Shown: positions 1 to 12,583 of the stretch, in pieces
How the letters are laid out: each line of letters opens with the position of its first letter
Numbering within the stretch: position 1 is the stretch's first letter
NCBI GenBank assembly: GCA_020543525.1
Contig: JAHYIO010000023.1
Span: forward strand, 682,001-746,000
Length of the DNA stretch: 64,000 bases
Reading direction: 5' to 3'
DNA from: Coriolopsis trogii
Taxonomy: Eukaryota > Basidiomycota > Agaricomycetes > Polyporales > Polyporaceae
The notes under the pieces: generated by a model
What the model was told of the DNA's origin: nothing
The model's input: the letters and a program-made list of their open reading frames with translations, nothing else
Database searches by the model: none
Program-made: the position numbers and the translations under genes

Positions 1-2573
1 GCGCCGCAGCACGTTCCGCAAGGATGTACGTCGGTCCTTGCGTGTGACCAGACGGAATGAACGGCTGTAATGGAAGCCCCATCCATTAGCGTAACTATCC
101 CCAGCACGCACGCATACACGCGTGAACCCAATCATGGATAAGAACCACTCACGAAAGCACTCGCGTCCACCACCCTGAGCCCCTTCGTTCCCTTCACCCT
201 CAGCTCCGCATCGAGCGCGCCCTCGCTGCCCCTCCCCATCGGCACCGTCCCGACCGGGTGATCGACCGTGTCTGAGTTGTCGCGGATGTACGCGTCCAGC
301 TCCTCGTCCGTCTGCGCCTCGCCGAACGCGCCAAACTCACTCACGACGTAGTCCGCCCACGCAGGCGCGGCGACGAACGCGCGCGCCGCCTTAATCGCCG
401 CGCGCATGATCGCGACGTCGACGTCGGTCCCGAGGAGGTTCGGGTTCACGAGCGGCGCGGAGAAGGGGTTGGCAGAGGCCAAGGAGACGTTGCCTCCTGT
501 GGTCAGAAGAAAATGCGGAGTACGCCGATGATCAACATGTCAGAGTTTCATTGAGGAGAGGATCCGTAGGGACGTACGGGAGGTGGGAGAAATGAGGTTT
601 GTAATCACCGAGAAGAATCGGCCCGTAGCCGGCAGTGGGACTCGCTTCGATGCGTAGTTGTCCTAGAAGAAGGTCCAAGTGCCGCGTCAGCGGGCGCATA
701 CCAGAAGGTGAGGGGTCGTACACTCAATATCATCTCGAAATTGGCAGACGTCGGCCCCGCACTCGGATTCTCCACACCCAGAGCTGAGAACACGCTTGGG
801 TCCGCTTGGAACCACCCGAACTGGTTGGTCGGAGTGAGTCCCATCAACCCCGTGCCGTTGATCATCCAGAGCTGTAGCATCTCTTGTTGGAAAGTCGCGT
901 TACGGTGGAGGTCGTCGAGAGTAAAATCGGCGTTGACCAGCCACGAATTTCCAAGGAAAACATGATCCTGATAAGATACGCGAGATTAAAGAATATGTTC
1001 ATGGTAGGTTTCCGAAGAGGCTCACCTGCAAATTCTTCCCAACCGCGGGAAGCTTCACGAGGGGCTTGATTCCAACCGAGGCGAGGTGCGCAGGGTCCCC
1101 GATACCTGACAACATCACTGTACGCGCCAGACGTGAGAGCCTGAATCTGGGCGGTGAGGAGATACACACAAATCTGGGGAGTGTTCACAGCGCCTGCAGA
1201 CAAGATGATCTCTTTGGTCGCTTTCAGTGTGTGCACCGTCCCTGTGTGCAAACAAGTTAGGAGACAAAAATTTGTGAGAGGTCACGATATCTTACCGTTC
1301 TCTGTCTGAGCGAATTGCACTCCACGCATGTCCGGGAGCCCTGAGACGTTACCGACCGGGACAAGTTTCGTGACGCGCGTGTTGACCAGGATATCAAGAT
1401 TCGGCCTGTTGAACGCATGAGCTAAGTAGGAGCTCGCGGATGTCACGCGATGGCCATTGCTAATCTGAGGAGATGATCAGATCTCCCGTACGGTGCGTGG
1501 CGTGTTCGCTCACAGTGGACTGTGTCCAACCTAGAAGAGTGCGTTATGAGTTCTACGAAGATAGCGTAGGGAGATTATGCACGTACTGATGCCGATCGTG
1601 TCTCCAGAGTTGTAATCCAAATTGAAAGGGAATTGCTCCGGAAGCTCAGCCGACGCTGCAAGCCCGCGAGGGTCAATTGCCAGGGATACTCCTGGAACGC
1701 TGATGTTCACGACACCTGCAAGATGATTAGATTCCATTAATGCTTGATGAATGGGAAAACAGACCGTTGGGGTTATGGAGCTTGGGGTTGAATTGACCAG
1801 TAGTGTTATGTCCGTCGGTTGGGGCGGTCATTTTGTCAACCTGCGACAAATGAGTGGAAATTGTTGATAGTATGGACGCCGTCACCTTGAATATGAAGGG
1901 GAGCATCTTCTTCCACGACCATCTATCATCTCCAGACAAGTTTGCAAAGCGGTCCCAGTCGTCCGTAGTTCCACGGCAGAAAATCATCAGGTCTGCATGG
2001 AGATCGTCAGCGCGCCACGTACAGCCGTGGGAGTAAGCGCCAATGCTCACTCGTAGCAGTCGAACCACCCAGTACGTATCCTCGAGGATACGTGACCTGG
2101 CGATTATTCAGACCACTTTGGGGAGTCGTGGTGTAATTCCAATCCTGAGAAGAGATATTGAGAACTAATTTACTGGTCACCCAGCTAAGAAAGCTTACAA
2201 ACTGCGAGTGCGTCAGAGTCGACGCAAGGCCAGGAACAATGATGTTAGCGTTCATGAAGTCGCTGAGAGCCAGATATAATGAGCCAGAGGTTGTATGCCG
2301 TGCATTCGTTTGCTACTTGCCTTCCGCCAGCCTCTATAAGTAGGACACGCGTCTTGGGATCCTCGGTGAGTCGATTGGCCATGACCGCACCTCCCGCCCC
2401 CGCTGGCATTTCCTAAGTCAGCGCAGTACCGGTAAGATGCAGGACGCCTACTCACCTCCAATGATGATGATGTCATAGCTTGTTCTCAAAAGTTCATCCG
2501 TCGGAGTGTCGAAGATAGCACCGAACACGGGCGATCCCAGGAGCGCGAAGGCGACAAGCAGGCGGTTTAGCAT
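1..2573 (-). CDS. Aryl-alcohol-oxidase-like GMC oxidoreductase (3' end cut by window edge)
   Basis: Likely a secreted FAD-dependent alcohol oxidase or dehydrogenase (CAZy AA3_2 type) that makes H2O2 for ligninolysis. The ATG at 2573 opens a signal peptide (MLNRLLVAFALLGSPVFGA) followed by the dinucleotide-binding strand DIIIIGG and a GAGAGG motif restored by splicing. Exons 2456-2573, 2321-2402, 2199-2262 and 2051-2144 join in phase; the next starts at 1993. Downstream, VLGGSTAT matches GMC signature 1 and EIILSAGAVNTPQI signature 2. The C-terminal region carries DHPVGT (132-482), and the last visible exon (1-64) carries SGHTQGPTYILAERA, so both active-site histidines expected in aryl-alcohol oxidases are present. 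The intron at 2263-2320 uses a GC donor. Middle exons were only partly resolved, and the stop lies beyond position 1. Family assignment is firm; the substrate is unknown. Confidence 0.88.
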
Positions 2574-3787
2574 CACGACCTCGTAGTTGAACGTTGGTTC
2601 GGGCTCAACCGTGGAGGAAATCGAGGCGGCGCTAACGAACTGTAAAGAAGCCCCCCGGTGTATATATGTAGCGGCATCACATGCACAGTGCCTTGGTAGA
2701 ACTATACCTTGAATGTGTATGTCGCTTTTGCCTACTTAATTACACGCCATGGCCGAGCGGCGGCTTGATTAAGACGCAGCAGCAGCTGGTGTCAACTGAT
2801 TGGCGTTTGAAAGGCGTTTGGCGGTATCTACGCTGGGTCTGAAGAGACCCTGCACACAGGATAGTGAGGTAATCAGGCACTGCGCGCACTTGAATGCACC
2901 CGGGCCTTGAGGTAAACGTACCGGTGCTGCATCATACCACCCCACCGCTGGCTCAAGGTCTTGACAAGGAAGCGAAGCTGAGCGCATTCTCATCGCGGAG
3001 ATGAATGGGAAGTTCGGCCACGAGGGTCGTAATACGCGTATGGGAGGTTCATCGTCATGCAAACCCGTGCGAAAACGAAGCAGGTTAGAGAGCGGCAACA
3101 ACTTGAGCTTTACGGCAACTTGAACGACAGAAGCTGATAGCCCTTAGAGGCGACTAGTGCCATGGGCCTGCGTAACTGAAGCGTCCCGGGTCGCCGACCG
3201 TCGAGTGAGGCCATGTTGGAAGTGAAGATGAAGTGAAAACAGGAGACGGACGAGCGAGTACACAAACACCAAAACTCGACCAAACATGGGCAGACGCCCG
3301 CGGCAGTCCATCTTCGGCCGACACTCGACTCCAAGTTGATGCTACCGCCGCTATCAGTCCATATCACTCTACACAACGTAACTGCATCTCTAAGCTCATC
3401 GAAAGGTCCGCCAGGCTGCATTAGCTACTCGAGGCTGAGGATTTATTGTGGACCATGGGAAGACTCGGACCCTCACAGTGGCCGCTCTGTCAATCACGCG
3501 GTCAGCATATCCAATATAGACAGTAAGGTACAGCATAGGAAGGCACTGCGTGCAAATTTTCCCCTTGCTACATGGAATTTAACAAGTTCTCGATGCATGC
3601 GCTCGCAGGGCGTTCGCTCAGCACTACATGCTATTTTGAGGCGAAGCTTGAGCTTGAATTGTCAAGATGTTACGCGCACTTGTGTGTAAAGCACAAGGCG
3701 GCGGCACCCCTCTGTCGACTTCCATGCGCATGGAATGTCGATGGCCACGGGTCATGACTTATGGGTCAGCACTGCTGTGTACCCCGT
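2574..3787. other. Intergenic region between GMC oxidase and DUF6534 gene
   Basis: About 1.2 kb. The part next to 2573 should hold the promoter of the minus-strand GMC gene. A TATA-like stretch (tatatatg) sits near 2660-2668, about 90 bp upstream of the ATG. Minus-strand open frames at 2769-3101 and 3110-3421 have no recognisable domain, no splice continuation and no coding-like composition, so I do not call them genes. Confidence 0.5.
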
Positions 3788-5532
3788 TCATCTCGATATC
3801 CCATGTCTGTTTGTGGACGTAATACTCAATGTCGAGCGCGTGCGAGAAGGCAACACATAACGCACCTGCGCATACTTGTCGTCGCCAGTGGCCCTACCGG
3901 TGGTGACGGCCTCCGTCTCCGTCTCGGGGCCAATGCGGATCGCAACGGGACCATGCCCAGGCGCAATGTCCTCCGTTTCCGTCTCACCGATGGTACGCAC
4001 GTTTCGAAATCCGATGCTGTTTGTGGTGAAGAAAGACTTCTCCTTCGCCCCGAGCTTTGCACGCGAGTTGAGGGAAGTCATCAGCGTGTTAGAGTACACT
4101 GTGCAATTCAACGTCAATGACCGAAGGCATGCCCATACGAGGACGAACGCGACAAACCTTTGCTCAGAATGAGGGCACTGACAGATCACCGAGGGTCAGG
4201 GTTCGACGCATATAGCCAGACAGTCTAAGGAAACGTACATGATCAGATGTATATTCGTCTCTGCCAGCCCCAAGAAGAAGCCCAACTCGAGGACGGCGGA
4301 CAGGGCGCACGCGCAGCCGGTTTCCACAGTGAGTCGGATGAGCCGGTTGACCATCAGCCCACCGCGCTCAAAGGAGCTCGTCTTCTGTTTCACATTGTAC
4401 AGCTGTCAGGTAACAACAGCGCGGCGGCAGGTCAGACATCTTGCTATTGATAAAATGTCGTGAAGCACCGCGCACCAGGTAAACCATGGATATCATGATG
4501 GTCTGCCAACGAATGTCAGCATACTGGCGGAGCATACGCCAAGATAGTCATACTATGTCAGTGAAGGCGCTTCCACCAAGCCAGACCTACGGCTACGCGT
4601 CAATCGCTGTGTCCGGCAGAACGAATTATAGCGCATTCACAATCGTCCTCGCAAACATATATGTATCGTGGAGTCTGGCAATGTCTTTGAGCGAGACGAA
4701 CTGCAAGCCTCCGGTCAACGTATTTCTTGCGATGACAATGGTGCATCCATGCTCACCGAGATGGCTATCGCGCACGCGCCTCCCGCTTGCGCCAATGCCG
4801 TCTGCATGTTGAATGGGTACCATTCGTTGAACGTTATATGAGAGAAACATACAATAATGATCACGATGGGCACGATCGTCCACTTGCCCAGCTGGCGAAT
4901 TCTCCAGGCGTAGAACGTCTGCACCCAGACGGAGACTGTTCACCCGCTTGCATCAGCACTCATGCGAAACCTCAGAAGAACCGGCCACGCTCACTGATGC
5001 TCGACACAATCGGTAGCGCGGTGAACGTCCATCCCGGGAACTGCAGATTGATCGGTCGACCCCATCCCGCGCAGAGCGTTTGCCACGCCTCGCACGCGAC
5101 GACGATGCTCTGGAAGATATCCAAGCAGAAGATGGTGTACACAGATACGACAATCGCGCGCCGGTCCCGGGGGAATGACACATGGTAGATGTCTGTCGAA
5201 ACCAAGGAAACGCCCGGTTAGCTATGAGCTATTTCGGGAGGACTGGACACACACAGGCTGCTCGAGTGGAACGATTGCCTACGCACACAGTTGAACGATG
5301 GAAATCCCAAACAGCATCCATGAGAGAAGGGCACCTATAAGCTGGATAACCGGAGCCGTCAGTTCTTCTGGAAGCCAGAGTATGATAGAAGGGTACAAGT
5401 GTACGCACAATGGGCCCAATACTATCCGACGCGCTTCAGCCTCACAGCTTTTACAGAGGAGAAGGAAGACGGGTACACCCACCGGAGGAGCGTTTCGCTC
5501 GAAACAGGCGGCTGAGCAGGATCATCCGCCAT
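3788..5532 (-). CDS. DUF6534-family multi-pass membrane protein
   Basis: A basidiomycete-expanded family of seven-helix membrane proteins of unknown function. The probable start is the ATG at 5532 (MADDPAQPPVSSETL), spliced to an exon encoding the first helix (LIGALLSWMLFGISIVQLC, about 5285-5340). Then follow helices in 4972-5205 (IVVSVYTIFCLDIFQSIVVA) and about 4860-4924 (AWRIRQLGKWTIVPIVIIIV). The DUF6534 core lies at 4196-4393: a TSSFERGGLMVNRLIRLTVE block, then the helix GCACALSAVLELGFFLGL. The next exon carries the NTLMTSLNSR box typical of the family end, then a hydrophilic cytosolic tail to the stop at 3788. A final intron could instead move the stop to 3766. Six or more exons; several boundaries were not fixed. 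Family identity is from motif memory. Confidence 0.7.
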
Positions 5533-7080
5533 AGTCGCGGAGGTCGAGCAGCGGGGAGGAAGTCTTCTTCACTTGTACGGTTCAAGCGAGCTTATAGGTC
5601 ACTCTTAACGCCCCTAGTTTGGATGGCCGCGCAGTGCAGTCAGATGGAGTACATCAGCTTCTTGTATGCGATGCGAAGCGCACTCCATGTATTCAATACA
5701 AACGTACCTCTTTGATCTTGTCCGGTCGAAGTCAGCGGGGACGATCCGAACCGTTAGGTGCGCCGATGCCCGTGCGGGAGACTGAAATACGGGGTCAGCA
5801 TATAGGGCAGAGAGAGGATGGCGCGGTCAATTTGCCTTGTCGCCATTGCATCCACTTACCGGTTGGCATGATTCTGAGAAGCTCCAGAGCGTGAGCGCAT
5901 GCCGTTTGCCGGTTGTTGAACGCTCGCTACGGGGGTTGTGCCACGTTCCCGTGGTATCAGATGACGAAATAAATTCTTGAGAGAAGGGAAACGTGAGGTA
6001 CGTCTGCCGAAATCATTGCTTCTTAACTGCAAGACGATTCGCGGACTCCTGGTATATAGAGATACTGGAACTTTGCTGTGGAGGAGGAAATAAATATATG
6101 AGTTTGGAGGACCTAGTAGCGGCGGTGATGACCAAAATAGTGTACGCCACAAAGGAGACTGAACCTACTTACGAGAGATGCATCTATTGATGGAATGATA
6201 CTCGCGAAAGTGGATCATTACCGTGTTTGTATAGTCGCATCATAGCAGATCTTTGCTTTCTGACCGGCGTCCATTGAGTCCACTGACTCAATGTGGGACG
6301 TTGGCCGTATGGCTACGATTTACTAAGGACTGAAGCTGGCGAGGATTAGAGCACTTCGCGTAGGCCAGGCTTCGTGAATGTCTGCCAATGTGACTTGAGC
6401 TTGTACATGCGCAGGGGCAGTAGCACCTCGATTCGGCCCTTTCGACGAGCGACGAGCCTGGGTCTGTGGTTGGGTGACCCGCCGTTGTCCCCGTCCCTGT
6501 TGAGGAAGATGAAAAAGCGCACAGTGCCAGTAGTGACGGTAGCTGCGATGTCAAGCGCCACGAAGCTTCCGACTTCGCATCCCGCCATGCGCACCACGTC
6601 GAGCGCAAGTGTCGCCGCCGACGTCCGTTTCATACAGGCAGGACAGAACGCTCGCCACTTTGCAATATTTCCGTGCGTGGGATTGATCAGCCGCTCCAGG
6701 TGGAGAGAAAGCATCCGCGAACGTGTGACAGCCTGAGAGAGGGCCTCCATGGACTGCTCAGAGAAGTGCTCGGGCTGTTCTGTCGGTGTTGTAATGTGGC
6801 TTAAGACGAGAAGTACAAGCTCTAGGATATAATGAACTCACTCTTATCAAAGAACCGACCCTCAAGACATCGTAGATCACGAGGCATTCCACAGTTGACG
6901 GAGCCGAGAAAGACAATTGCAGATTCGTAAGAGGCGTGCAATCCTTCGCCATGAGGCAACAGCAAAGCTTCACAGCGAACTTGGTGAGAGCTGATTGTTG
7001 TCTTGATAATCTTGCATGCGCGAATCCACGGTATTGGGGAAAGTATTGCTGGGACGAACCTGATCTATTGCCAGTCGTGC
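5533..7080. other. Intergenic region, no supported gene
   Basis: About 1.5 kb between the start of the DUF6534 gene and the stop of the SHE9/MDM33 gene. Opposing open frames exist on both strands (for example 6346-6750 minus and 6374-6736 plus, which overlap each other), but neither shows a domain, a start context or in-phase splice partners. A small orphan gene or relic on the minus strand around 6346-6750 cannot be excluded. Confidence 0.4.
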
Positions 7081-8459
7081 TCATCCAAGCCAACTACGAG
7101 CGATCCAACCAAGAAGTCCTGCAGCAGCGGCACTCGCAGTCACCGCAAGCAACATCTCCTGGTCCGTCCTCCGCTTCGCCGATATTCGCTCTCCTTCCTC
7201 CGGGTCCACAGGATGTCTTTCCGTACTGCGCACCTCCTCTCCCGCCGCCTCCGGTACCAGTGTCGCCAACTGAACAGCCTCGAGCATAGTGCTCAGCATG
7301 ATCCCCTGCTCGTCCAACCTCCTCGCCAACGCCCCGGTCCGCTCCTCAAACACCGCCGCCGTCTGCGCCGACATCTCCTCCACCTTCCGCTCGAACGTCT
7401 GCGCCAGCCTCCGCCTCTTCCAAGGTTCAACGAGCACGATCGCGATGATGAACACCACGACGTTCAACCCGAGCACCGCGAGCTGCCCGTACGTCGACGC
7501 GCTCCGGATCTTGTCCGACCAGACCTGCTCTTCGTGGTACCGGTTGAGGATGACGCGCATGAGCTCGCTGAACTCGCGCTCGACTTCGTCCTCTGCGGCC
7601 GCCGCAGCGGCCTTCGCGCGCGACTCGTCCTGCTCACGCGCATGGTCCTCGCGCACGAGTCGCGTGAACCGGCTCACGTCCTCGTCCGTCCATTGCGATT
7701 TGCGCTGCAGGAGGTCGTTCACCTCCCGCTGAGACTTGGCGCGCTGTAGCACCGCGGTGTCGTACGCGTCTTTGGCCTGCCGCGCCGCCTCTCGCGCGTT
7801 GTAGATCTTCGACTCTAAGGGACGCAACCATGATGTTGAGTATGGAGAGTTGAGCATTCACCACATACAACAGATCAACTGAGAGGCAGGACGTATGGAC
7901 GCGCACCTTGTTCAACGACCCTCCGCTTGAGCACCTCGATCTCCCCGTAGCCCGTGACCTTGTTCAGCTCCCTCCCCAGCTGCGCGAACGTCTTCACGAC
8001 CTTCGCTGTGAACTCGTCGCTCCGATGGCGCATGTCCTGCAGTGCCTTATGACTGAACTCCTGTATTTGCGCTCCCAAGTCACCCCCTACACGGGGGTCA
8101 GCATTCGGCCTGCTCGACGATGACTCCTCGGGCTGTGAGGGTGAGCTGGAGGTCCCGCGAGACGTGGATTCTACTGTGGTCTGTGCATCCGGAACAGGTT
8201 CATCCGCCTTTCTTGGTTGCGCTGGTCGAGTGTCGGTTGCGGGAGGGGTAGAAGGGGGTGGTTGCACAGGTGGTGTAGACAGATGTCGCAGTCGGAGATT
8301 AGTTGCATTATGGTAAGTTAGAAGGAGTCGAGGCGTAGCATGTGGTCGAAGGACAAAAGCAGGCATCCGGAGAGCACGACCATACATCGTCGCGCGACAG
8401 CCGAACTCAGCAGGTCGTGACCTCGGAGTCGGGGAAAGCGTGGTGGTGGGTGGGGTCAA
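7081..8459 (-). CDS. MDM33: SHE9/MDM33 mitochondrial inner-membrane protein
   Basis: Homologue of yeast She9/Mdm33, an inner-membrane protein with a matrix coiled coil that influences mitochondrial shape and inner-membrane fission. Exons 7907-8459 and 7815-flanked 7081-7814 join across a 92-bp intron (VVEQ|ESKIYNAREA) to give 428 aa. The N-terminus is basic and Ser/Thr/Pro-rich, as expected for an import presequence. An in-frame second Met (MYGRALRMPAFVLRP) may be the true start. The family block VTGYGEIEVLKRRV leads into a long charged coiled coil (KDAYDTAVLQRAKSQREVND). A transmembrane segment follows (GQLAVLGLNVVVFIIAIVLV) and then a second hydrophobic C-terminal segment ending in ARSWLG. 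It lies on the same strand as, and 316 bp downstream of, the CPR gene. Confidence 0.88.
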
Positions 8460-8775
8460 GCAGAGAGCGCGTTCGCGTTACACGACGGCATGAGAGCAAG
8501 TCGTCGGCCGCGCCGACAATTCCGCGTCATCCTCTCCCGAAGGCCTCCGCAACAAATTCATGGTTTCGCCGCTTCCTGCAGGAGGTGAAGACACACCACA
8601 GCGTTCGTGTTTTACATTATCTATTCGCTGGCATAGGTAGCGGTACATCCCAGTCCGCTCTAGTGTTGGTGGAGCCCCGATTATAGTGGTATAGAACAAA
8701 AACGTGAATCGCAATGCAAACGAGAGTCGCGATGTAGGCACTCTATAAACAAACCACCTCCCTCTATCCGATTAC
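8460..8775. other. Short intergenic region (CPR 3' end / MDM33 promoter)
   Basis: This 316-bp spacer lies between two minus-strand genes. It must contain the CPR 3' UTR and the MDM33 promoter. No further feature was recognised in it. Confidence 0.6.
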
Positions 8776-11133
8776 TCAACTCCAAACATCCGTCAAGAAT
8801 CTGCTCCTCTCCTTGAGCAGCTTGAGCTCCGCCGCACCCTCAACCTCTGCGCTGCCGCCCTTGGCCTCGCCGAGGATCTTACACAGCGTCTCCTCCACGG
8901 CCTTGCTCATGCTGCGCGCATCACCACAGACGTAGACGTAGCCCTTGCCGTTGAGGATAGCATCCGCAATGGTCTCCTTGTCCTCCCAGATCAAGTCCTG
9001 GACGTAGATCTTGCTGCCGTCGGGCTTGTAGTTCTCACGCGAAAACGCGCAACGAAGCGTGAACTTCCCGTGGAGCTCCTTCGCATACTCCGGCCACTCC
9101 TCCTTGTACAAGAAGTCCTGGTTCGAGTTGCGGCAGCCGAAGTAGAGACGAATGCTGCCCCAGTCGGCCAAACCTTCTGGCCCGTTCTTCTCGATCGTAC
9201 GACGCGCCATAGCTACGCGCTCTTGGACGAAACCACGGAATGGAGCAACACCCTGTAGCACCACGCATTGAGCGATGATGGTGAGATTACTTGGGAAATC
9301 AACTCACAGTACCAGGGCCAATCATGATGACTGGACTCTTCGGGTTGGTGGGCAAGCGGAAGGTGGACCGACGGACGTGGATGGGGACCTTGTAGACGGT
9401 TTCCTGCTTGTATGCGCCACGGGGACCGTCAATCGCGTATTGAGGAGTCAAAACACGTGCGGGCTCCTCCTTGCTGTCAATGAATGGGGCCTCCTCGCCG
9501 TTGGCGGCATACTTGAGGTTGAGCAGGAAGTTGGAACCGGTTCCGAAGACCCAGCGCGCCTTGACGCGTTCGTTCTGAATAGACTCGTACTTGAGCACAA
9601 CGCAGGTGACATGAATCGAGTGGGGGTAGAGCTTGGGCGACGAAGAGATGGAGTAGTACCGGGGCTGAAGACGTGTGATGGAGGATACGATGATGTCGAA
9701 GGGGATCTTCCAGGGAGTAGTGTTCTGCGGAGTGGGGAACGTAGTGATATCGTTGCCTGCAGCTAGTTGCAGGACCTCCCCCAGCTTCAGACATCCCTTA
9801 ACGACGATGTTGTGGTATTCCTCCTTGTTCGAGTTGAGGGTCTTCAAGAAGGCCTCGGCCTCGGGTGTAGGAGCGAACTTCGACAATACGCCCAGGATCT
9901 GACGGCCAGCGACCGCGCTGATGTCGATGTAGTGGCGGAGGACGGTGACGTAGGTAGTAGGGACGGGGAAAGGGACCTTGGCAAGAGCGGGGTCAAGCGA
10001 CTCGATCTGGATAATAGTGTCCTTCTTGTCGTGGAGGCCAAGGGTGCAAAGGAGACGTTCGACTTCCGCTTCAGCGTTGGAAGGCCAGACGCCGACGTGG
10101 TCACCGTGCTGGTACGTGATGCCAGAGTTCTCGGTGTTAAGCTCCACGTGAATGCAGTTCCGGTCGGCATCCCCAGAGAAGAGTTCGCGGGCGACCGTGA
10201 TGGGAGCCGGGTAGGGGTTCTTCGCGTCGTGAATACCCTTGGAGCGGGTGAGAGCACGAGCCGAGAGTTCGCCTATTCGGGTTCAGCGAATGCCTGACAA
10301 GTAGAGTAATCCAACGTGGACTTACCGAGGTAGACCTTATCTGCCGGGTGGTCCTCGACTTCGGTGACGACAAAGTCAGGCGTGTCACCACCTTGGCCTT
10401 CCTCAACACCCATGACGCGAGCAAACTCCTCCCACATGCCGTCTTTCCATTCGAGATAGTCTTCCTCCATGCTCTTGTCGTCATCACCCTCTCCACGTTG
10501 GCCAATGCGGATAGCACCCATCTTTGTGAGGTCGGCGTCGACGTTACGAGAGATGAGGTTGTAGTGTTCGTAGGTCTTGTTCCCGAGGCCGAAGATGACG
10601 TACTTGAGACCCTCAAGCTTGTGTTCTCCGTTGGAGAACTCGAAGCTCTCGTCGGACAGGTTCTGGCACAGGGTGACGGCATTGTCGGTGGGTTCTCCCT
10701 CACCGTACGTGGCCATGACGAAGAAAACACAACAGTCCTCCGGAACCTGGTCGAGGTTCTCAAAGTCGTACTCCTCAGGGTCGCATACGAGAGACGCAAG
10801 ACCGAACTTCTGTTTAGCCTCCTTGGCGAGACGGATAGCATATTCCTCGGCGGTACCGGTTTGTGACCCGTAAAAGATGACGATACGTTTTTTCTATCGA
10901 CCACGTCGCGCTTGATTAGCGTCTCTTAGGGGAGAGATAGATGTCTGAGCACTCACGCCTTCCTTCATCTTTGCAACAAAGTCCCGCGGGTTTCCTCCGC
11001 CCGCATTGGATTTGGATGAGGAGAGCGGGACGGACTTGGGCTTGGACGCAGCGAAGAGCTGGTCACGGAACAGGTAGACCGCGGCGAGGACTACGCCGAG
11101 GGCGAGAACGAGAACATCGGATGAAGAAGCCAT
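8776..11133 (-). CDS. CPR: NADPH-cytochrome P450 reductase
   Basis: ER-anchored diflavin reductase passing electrons from NADPH through FAD and FMN to cytochrome P450s. Exons 10957-11133, 10326-10893, 9308-10272 and 8776-9252 (introns 63, 53 and 55 bp) close in frame at 728 aa, the usual length. The N-terminal anchor is DVLVLALGVVLAAVYLF. The FMN motif is GSQTGTAEEYA (about residues 68-78), with ATYGEGEPTDNA following. The FAD-binding motif is RYYSISSSP, and the NADPH region contains MIGPGTGVAPFRGF, split exactly by intron 3. The protein ends DVWS, with the penultimate aromatic residue that stacks on FAD. The start was chosen because it gives the anchor directly. A single such gene normally serves all microsomal P450s of the fungus. 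Confidence 0.97.
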
Positions 11134-12583
11134 GGTCGACGAAGGAGTCGACAACCAGGCGAAAGGAGAAGGGAGAGGGAGGAAAGGGACGTGGAGGAAG
11201 AAAACGGATCGACGAGCTGAAAGTAAGTACGGGACAGCTGTCCCTGCCTGGTCAGTTATAACGTGTCCCTGATAGCACCATATCCGGCAAGCACTGTGAC
11301 ATTTCACGCTTATGTCAGCGCTCGTCTTCCTCCGATCTGGCGGCTATTGGCTCATCATCTCGTGTCCGGCCTCCTCTCGTTCCCTTCGACCACCAGTCTC
11401 CGTCTCTCCGTCATTCTCAAACCCAGCACATCCACATCGTATGCAGCTCTCGAATGTCGAAACTTGTCTACCTTCATCGCCTATGCTGGTCTCCATCTCA
11501 CGCTGTCATGTCGTTTCCCATGCAATGCACGCAGATAGGAATGACGCCTGCCGAAGAACGCAGCGGAGTGTCAGAATATCGGAGTCACCGCAACTCACGG
11601 GCACACCTTGTCATCGGGTCGACGATGCGTACATACCCACGGAACCAGGATCGCCCATATTCAGTCTCCCACATGTCCTTTCTGAACGGTAGAAGAACCA
11701 TGCTCGCCCTACCAACGGATGATTACCTTGCATCGACGTACGCAGATATATGCGCCATCGCCATATAATGGTTGCATATGTACTTCCTCACGCAAGAAAA
11801 TGGGAAAGGTTGCTGACGAACGTAGCAGCGCTTCGGTTACATGCGGTCGAAACTTGACTTCTCAATGTACCCGAGCCAGCCCCGCCGACTGAGGTGGTCA
11901 GGACATTGTGCGGCTCTGCACCAGTTGAATTGATTATGTAGCCGCATGGCGTTTATGTTCGGCAATGCATTGACCCTAGGTTCCCTCAAACCACGCACGG
12001 CGTCCTGCCTTCATCGTCCTACGCAGCCAGTACGTAGGGGTGACTGTCAATTTGAGTTGTGCACAATAGGCGTATGACGCCACCGACCGCGTCGAAAACA
12101 AAGTGGATATAGAACTGCACCCCACATGCAATGCAGTTGTTCGGATGGCTGTATCGTAGCCTTGACCTTGAATGAGACGGGGAGCCGAGCAGTCTTGTGA
12201 TCTCTCCATCGATTCTCTCAGTGCTGAGGCCGCAAGGTAAGCATAGCACTGCTGTGAGCGATTGTCTTTCAGTGTCGGGCCTCGGAGTTCATTGTAGGAA
12301 CGTAAGTTCCTGTATACGCTGAGACAAAAGAGGCCAGAACGACAATCCTCTCGGGCAAGCCGCCATCGGAGCTCGGTGTCGGAGGAGGATCTCGTGCATG
12401 GATATTCAATCAGATTCATTCGTTTTGTGGATTGGCCACGGATCCGATGAGGCGCTCACATCGAGGCGGTCTAACTTGTACACTGGCTAGTGGTCCTTCA
12501 CAGGGGCATGACGTAATACCCACATATTCTTTGCTTAGAGAATTACAACACCAATGGGACGCTTTGCAAGTCAGGGCAGCAAG
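11134..12583. other. Intergenic region upstream of CPR
   Basis: About 1.45 kb reaching to the left target-site copy of transposon-like element A. The part next to 11133 is purine-rich on the + strand (pyrimidine-rich on the CPR sense strand), as is common just upstream of fungal start codons. Open frames on both strands overlap one another and show no domain; no gene is supported. Confidence 0.5.
12576..12583 (+). repeat. Left target-site duplication of element A
   Basis: The octamer GCAGCAAG lies directly before the first base of the element and is repeated exactly at 13395-13402, directly after its last base. This marks a transposition event with 8-bp staggered integration. Confidence 0.9.

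Noticed and set aside
2745..2830. tRNA-like A box (ATGGCCGAGCGG) as in tRNA-Leu/Ser
   Set aside because: The acceptor and D-loop spacing are wrong, no matching B box or paired arms follow, and no T-run terminator is placed correctly.
2769..3421. Two minus-strand ORFs of about 105 codons
   Set aside because: No domains, no splice partners, and no evidence of selection; treated as chance frames.
7003..7749. 248-codon plus-strand open frame
   Set aside because: It lies antisense to the clear MDM33 coding exon; composition reflects GC-rich third positions of the real gene.
9275..10866. Several 160-180-codon plus-strand open frames
   Set aside because: They mirror the P450 reductase exons; no domain or start context of their own.
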